Shown: positions 59,756 to 64,000 of the stretch, one piece after another
Position numbering within the stretch: position 1 is the stretch's first letter
How the letters are laid out: the number at the start of each line of letters is the position of its first letter
Source of the DNA: Capillidium heterosporum
Lineage: Eukaryota > Entomophthoromycota > Entomophthoromycetes > Entomophthorales > Capillidiaceae
Assembly (NCBI GenBank): GCA_016630905.1
Contig: WBMQ01000014.1
Span: 186,001 to 250,000 of the forward strand
Direction of reading: 5' to 3'
DNA length: 64,000 bases
Notes under the pieces: generated by a model
Database searches by the model: none
What the model was told of the DNA's origin: nothing
What the model saw: only the letters and a program-made list of their open reading frames with translations
Made by a program: the position numbers and the translations under genes

Positions 59756-61569
59756 TCAAGTCTCTACTTCCAACAAGCTAGCAAAGTAGGTCAAGCTCAA
59801 GTTAGCTCTAAATTTGTTTACAAAAGCGTTCAGTGCATTAAAATCGTTATTAAATTTGTCGTTGATGATAATGGCTAAATACACGTTGGTATCCAAGGTT
59901 GCTAAAATATAGGTTGTGCTCAACTTCTTGTCGAATAAAGTGGCTAACCATTTACTGTTGGTAGTATCGCCATTCTCATTTGAAATTTCAGGTGGTAAGG
60001 TGGGCAAGGATAGCCGGTTATTTGAGTTAGAGTTGGTAGTCTTGATGGCATGGTTCGACTTTTCAGCCAAAAGGAAGGAGATCAAATTGGGCCAGTGCTC
60101 TATTGGTTTGGCCTAAAGGGAAATGATGTAAATAGAGGGATAGATATTGAAGATAATACCTGTGGATAACTGAAGATACAGGGGAACTGTGCTAACCCAG
60201 TGCGTTCCAACTTGGGTACCAAGTCGGGTTGAAAGCCTGAATTGGAGAAAGGAACAGTTGTCCCATCAAATATTAGAGATAGGTTGGAGGCGTTGATCTT
60301 TCGTTTAAAGTTGAAGATACTTTATAAAAAAGTTAGTATAGCGTATATAAAAAGGCTATAATATAGAAAGACTTACTTTGGTGACCAATCCAACTTGCAT
60401 TTTTTAAATATAGGGGTTAGGTTGGCATTTAGTTGAGAAGCTTTGCTGGATAATAAAGTAGAGAAGTATAACGTCAATTTAAAAGTTAACCCGTCGTAAA
60501 AAGTCTCCAACCAGTTCATCAATAAGCTGACTTTGGTCTCCGGTTCAATAGTTGGGTTTCGCTTATTTTGAAATGAAAGTTAGGATATTGAAGTAAGGAA
60601 TAATTAAATATTTACTAAAGTTAGGTTAAATATAGAGAATAAATTGGTAGCTTCAGTTGGTTTGGGTTCTATCGACTAAAAAAATTGAAGAGTAATGTTA
60701 GTGGAGGTAAAGAGAAAGACAAAGATTACCAGTTGGTTGGAGCTACTCAAACTCAGTTGTTTCCATTTGTAGTAGGTTTTATGCACCACATGTAAATTGA
60801 GTAAACTTAACTTTAAGTTGAAGGTAATTAAATTGAATTGGACTTTTATAAAGCCTTCTAAGATAGCTATCTCATACCTAATATATAAAAATAAATTTAT
60901 AAATTAAAAATAAGATGCTACTTCAAAGTCTTGACATAGGTCAAAATAGGTTCTTTAAACTTGTAGAAGCTTAGCCTTTTGCTGCATTGCTCCACTATCT
61001 CTTTCCACAGATTGAAGTCGATACTATCCTTGTTGCTTATTAATAACTTGTACCTATTGGATAAAAATTCAATATAGCTTTAAATTTGAATAAGCTACCC
61101 CTGTACCAACTTCTTACGCACTATTAAAATTTCCAACAATGGTTCGTAGATCAAGTTGGGTTTGTTCAAGTTAGTTATAAAGGAATTTATGGCTGATGGT
61201 TTATCGTTGAATAGTAGATTGGAATTGTCAAATTTGTTTAACTCTTTCTTTATCTCCTCTTGCAGGCTGGTATAGAGGATCAGCAAGTACTTTTTGAAAA
61301 AAGAGATGTTAATGGAGCATGTGTTAAAAATAGTACATTTTCCCTACGGAACCTACGACGTTTGAAGTAGTCCAAGGAATGGTAGGTTTCTTCTAAACTT
61401 GCAAATCGAACTAAAAATGAACTTAAGGTTGGGTCCTAGAAGAGTTAGTTTTTGTATTTGGAAAATAATTTACTTGTACATCTTTGGTTATTACACGGTT
61501 AGCTAACTTGGGATTCAACTCAGTTAGGTGCTGGAAGTACTCTTGGATACGTACCAGGTCTATACCCAT
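59756..61569 (-). CDS. KICSTOR complex subunit 2 homologue (KICS2/C12orf66-like)
   Basis: Nine exons: 61474-61569, 61337-61435, 61099-61289, 60922-61053, 60730-60877, 60616-60675, 60377-60561, 60160-60319 and 59756-60112. Introns are 38-57 bases; all joins keep frame and give 475 residues (human KICS2 is about 445). Matches to human KICS2 as I remember it, in order: EETYHSLDYF (human EKVYHSLTYL), LYTSLQEEIKKEL (IYTSLHNELKK), LSFYKFKEPILTYVKTLKYE (FHHPILSPLESSFQ), SNLSLIFDG (ANVSLIFDN), IEHWPNLISFLLAEKS (VMHWPNVIMIMTDRT), KKLSTTYIL (DKVQSTYFL) and a C-terminal YFASLLE (VFASLKP). In animals KICSTOR (KPTN, ITFG2, KICS2, SZT2) holds GATOR1 on lysosomes so that TORC1 responds to nutrients. The same role here is inferred. 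The N-terminal 30 residues are less certain and an upstream exon may exist. Confidence 0.83.
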
Positions 61570-62382
61570 GCTAAACTATATCTTTGTGGTAAAGTGTTGG
61601 AATTTAGGGCTTGAAATCGTAAGAAATTCAAATCGTCACTTTGAAGCTATTGAAGTTGGGAAGTGATTGTTGGTTGAAATGAGGGTAAAGTTTGGAAGCA
61701 ATTGACAATCGATCTTGTAAAATTTTGCGTACTATAAAAAATAACTTTTCGCCAATTCTACAAATAATACTTTATCCCATTGATTGGTTGGCTAAAATTA
61801 GAGTACTTTGACTCGATCAACTATGATGTAAATTTTTACTATTGGGAATCAAATTGATGAGGAATGTTTGGAAATTTACTTTAGCTCAATAGGAAAGTTT
61901 ACTACAAACAGATAGGTTTGTTGGGAAATATAGTATGCTTAGCTTTGAAGCTTATCGTAATACAAAACTAAACTGAAATTTAGGCTTTTGAGAAGTTGAC
62001 ACAGTTATGTAGCTTTGCTATAGGCTTCAAGCTCAACCATCTATTAAATCTACTACGTTCTTCACTAAACTTATCTATTTGACTACAGGTATAAATGCTA
62101 ATACAATATTTATTATTATAAAGTTAAAAGAGTATATATGAATATAGGCGATTAAATTTAGCCAATTGTACGTATTAAGATGCTTAATTCTCAACTATCA
62201 ATAGCATTGTTGACTGGCTTTTTCAATTCGACTTCAGTTCGAAATTTACGGATACATTATCCATTGATATAAAAAAACACTTTAAAATGTAAGCGGGGTT
62301 GTATCGTTGGGTATAACAGCTATATTACCTTTCCAAGTTGACAAATATAATGTATATAGGTTTATTTTGAATCAGGAAATAA
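61570..62382. other. Intergenic upstream of the KICS2-like gene
   Basis: It may hold a missed 5' exon of that gene. Otherwise AT-rich. Confidence 0.35.
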
Positions 62383-62474
62383 GCGAGTGGAGCGCGATCG
62401 GGTGCGCATAGACCTACTACCTCTACTATCAACATCTTTTCTAAGGTTCTGGTTCGAATCCAGATACTCGCTAT
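62383..62474 (+). tRNA. tRNA-like gene, isotype unclear, possible intron
   Basis: A perfect B box (GGTTCGAATCC) sits in a 5-bp T arm. Acceptor ends AGCGAGTG and ACTCGCT pair, and a GCGC/GCGC D stem encloses GATCGGGT. The anticodon arm region is about 25 bases between stem halves TAGA and TCTA, too long for a plain 7-base loop, so an intron of roughly 18 bases is likely. I cannot choose the anticodon with confidence, and base 8 is G rather than T. It is either an intron-containing tRNA gene or a tRNA-derived pseudogene. Confidence 0.5.
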
Positions 62475-63638
62475 TATATAATATATTTTTATTCTACTAT
62501 CTTAATTTTTTGCTTTATAGGGCCTTTTACTAGATGTTCTTGTATAAAATTTACATGGAATCAACTTCTCTTTGATAATCTGCGCAATTTACCACGTTTC
62601 CTTTTGAAATTTATAGGCAAAAGTATTTGCTTTTTTAAAAGAGTGAGAAAAGTTGAAAGTTAAATTTGAGATAATGTAGCTCTTGTAATATTTAATGGCA
62701 GAGTTGTAGTTAGTAGAAATAAAATACAGTTGAAGCTTTATAAAAGTAATGTTGAATTTGGTGGCGATAGTTTGAGTTTACACCACTTTCTGGAATTTTT
62801 GCTTTTTACAGCACCTCAACCTGAAGCCTAAGTGGATTCAAAGCTCAAGTTGTTAAGCTGTTTAGGAGCAAGATTATTGGTAAGCTATATATTTTAATTT
62901 TGTCATTTGAATGGAGCATCCTAGTACTTTTCTACATTATAACAGTATAAGTTGCTACATTACTTGATATCTACATCGAGGCAAATTACTCGATCTATAA
63001 ATATTTATATGCTACCTGATTACTATATTTAGCAATATTGCCATCAAAGTAGATTGGTTATCTCATTGACATATATCTTTACATCGACCGGAAGATATAC
63101 TAGACACAGATATTAAAGTAAAATTGAGTAGTAGACTTGAAGATAATGGCCTATATAAATTTCGTCTTTGAGAAATTTGATTAAATTTGGATTTAGAGAA
63201 ACACTTTTCCATATAAAGCTAATAAAATCAGCTGATTTTCAATACCCTTTCCAACAACTTATTCATATAAATTAGGACTGATGATAAGCTTTGTAGAAAA
63301 ACATCCGATAAAAAGTATGGATAATCTATTTGACATCCCTTCCAAATTGAAATGGTGATGGATTCCAAGGCTATCATTGGTTAGGTATCAGATTCTTAGC
63401 TACACGATGGATATAAGTATTCGTTACAATAAATGGCACTTTTGAACTACCGATACTCAGAGGACGTCGTCCCCCCTTTACTTTCCTAACTTCTAGATTT
63501 ACCAGCACCCCCTAAAGATAACGGTGTTTGAGCCAATTAAAAGTAAACTCAAATAAATAGGTAACCGTGAGAAAAAACCAAGACATCTACCTAACCAACG
63601 CCTATATCAAAATTTAAACGAAAGCGCAAACCTTCTCA
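62475..63638. other. Intergenic, AT-rich
   Basis: Nothing recognised before the start of the acetoacetyl-CoA synthetase gene. Confidence 0.35.
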
Positions 63639-64000
63639 ATGTTAACTATGGACCCCAACACTACTACCCCTTCCCAACCCAAGGTAGAGCTGCCCAAGCT
63701 TTTATACACTCCCAAAGATACCTCTACCCACAACCTGACCCAATTCCAATCCCACATCAACCAGAAGCACTCTCTCAACCTACAGACTTACGACGACCTC
63801 TACAACTACTCTATAACCAATTTATCCGAGTTCTGGTCCACTCTATTTGAATATTTCCCCTTACACTTCACCTCACCTTCCCCTTCAGCTCAATACTAAC
63901 TCCCTACAACCAAATCTCCGACAATCCCAGTTGGTTCCCTGGTGTCACTTTAAACTACTGTGAAAACTTGTTAAAGGTGCCTACTCATTTAGAAGATAAA
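63639..64000 (+). CDS. Acetoacetyl-CoA synthetase, N-terminal part (cut by window edge)
   Basis: Activates acetoacetate to acetoacetyl-CoA; cytosolic, ANL superfamily. Only the first 120 or so residues are in the window. KLLYTPKDTSTHNLTQFQSH, then YDDLYNYSITNLSEFWSTLF match the N-terminal helical region of this enzyme (the L-Y/W-T-P start and YDDL-hydrophilic-S-hydrophobic-NL-x2-FW). The next conserved block NPSWFPGVTLNYCENLL follows in a different frame after about 63,880, so there is one single-base break or a very small unseen intron near 63,870-63,895. Start taken at the ATG at 63,639; a second in-frame ATG is three codons later. Confidence 0.8.

Overview
This is nuclear DNA of a fungus. 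It is AT-rich, with compact genes and very short introns: those I could trace are about 35-60 bases, begin GTAA/GTAT/GTAG, carry TACTAAT- or CTAAC-like branch points and end in TAG/AAG. The gene content (fungal seven-helix receptor, Slm1-type BAR-PH protein, ENA-type P-ATPase, Tag1-like protein, GH17 glucanase, TruB/Pus4) fits a fungus. The receptor type and a KICSTOR-type gene, which yeasts lack, make me favour an early-diverging zygomycete-grade lineage (Zoopagomycota or Entomophthoromycotina). That placement is inference.

Layout. 0-13 kb is a lineage-specific zone: a receptor gene cut by the left edge and a decayed receptor piece, a cluster of small secreted I78-type inhibitor proteins with one decayed copy, a cytochrome P450, a GH17 glucanase, and relics of another I78 gene and another P450. 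13-30 kb is the conserved core: a Tag1-like protein, a giant helical protein with a C1-like zinc finger (about 2,100 residues, minus strand), a divergent DDT-WHIM-PHD chromatin protein, a Dabb-domain protein beside its own decayed copy, a TruB/Pus4 pseudouridine synthase and an unknown Ser-rich protein. 30-33.3 kb holds two identical tRNA-Phe genes in opposite orientation around a type I membrane protein gene. 33.7-47.9 kb has the P-type ATPase, a Nudix diphosphoinositol polyphosphate phosphatase, a small membrane protein, the Slm1-like protein, an SLC1-type symporter and an unknown protein. 49-58 kb is a surface-protein zone: a paralogue of the 31 kb membrane protein, three tandem VTKT-repeat secreted proteins (the middle one decayed) and a 573-residue Ser/Thr-rich repeat protein. 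59.7-61.6 kb encodes a nine-exon homologue of KICSTOR subunit KICS2. A tRNA-like gene lies at 62.4 kb and the start of acetoacetyl-CoA synthetase lies at the right edge.

The genes do not form one operon-like system. Themes are cell-surface and secreted proteins (I78, GH17, VTKT and Ser/Thr repeat proteins), nutrient and membrane signalling (receptor, Slm1-like, KICS2-like, inositol pyrophosphate phosphatase) and ion or solute transport. Several conserved genes contain single-base frame breaks, some at short homopolymers. This looks more like draft-sequence error than gene death, but it cannot be settled from the sequence alone. I saw no CRISPR array, no intact transposon and no retroviral or LTR element.
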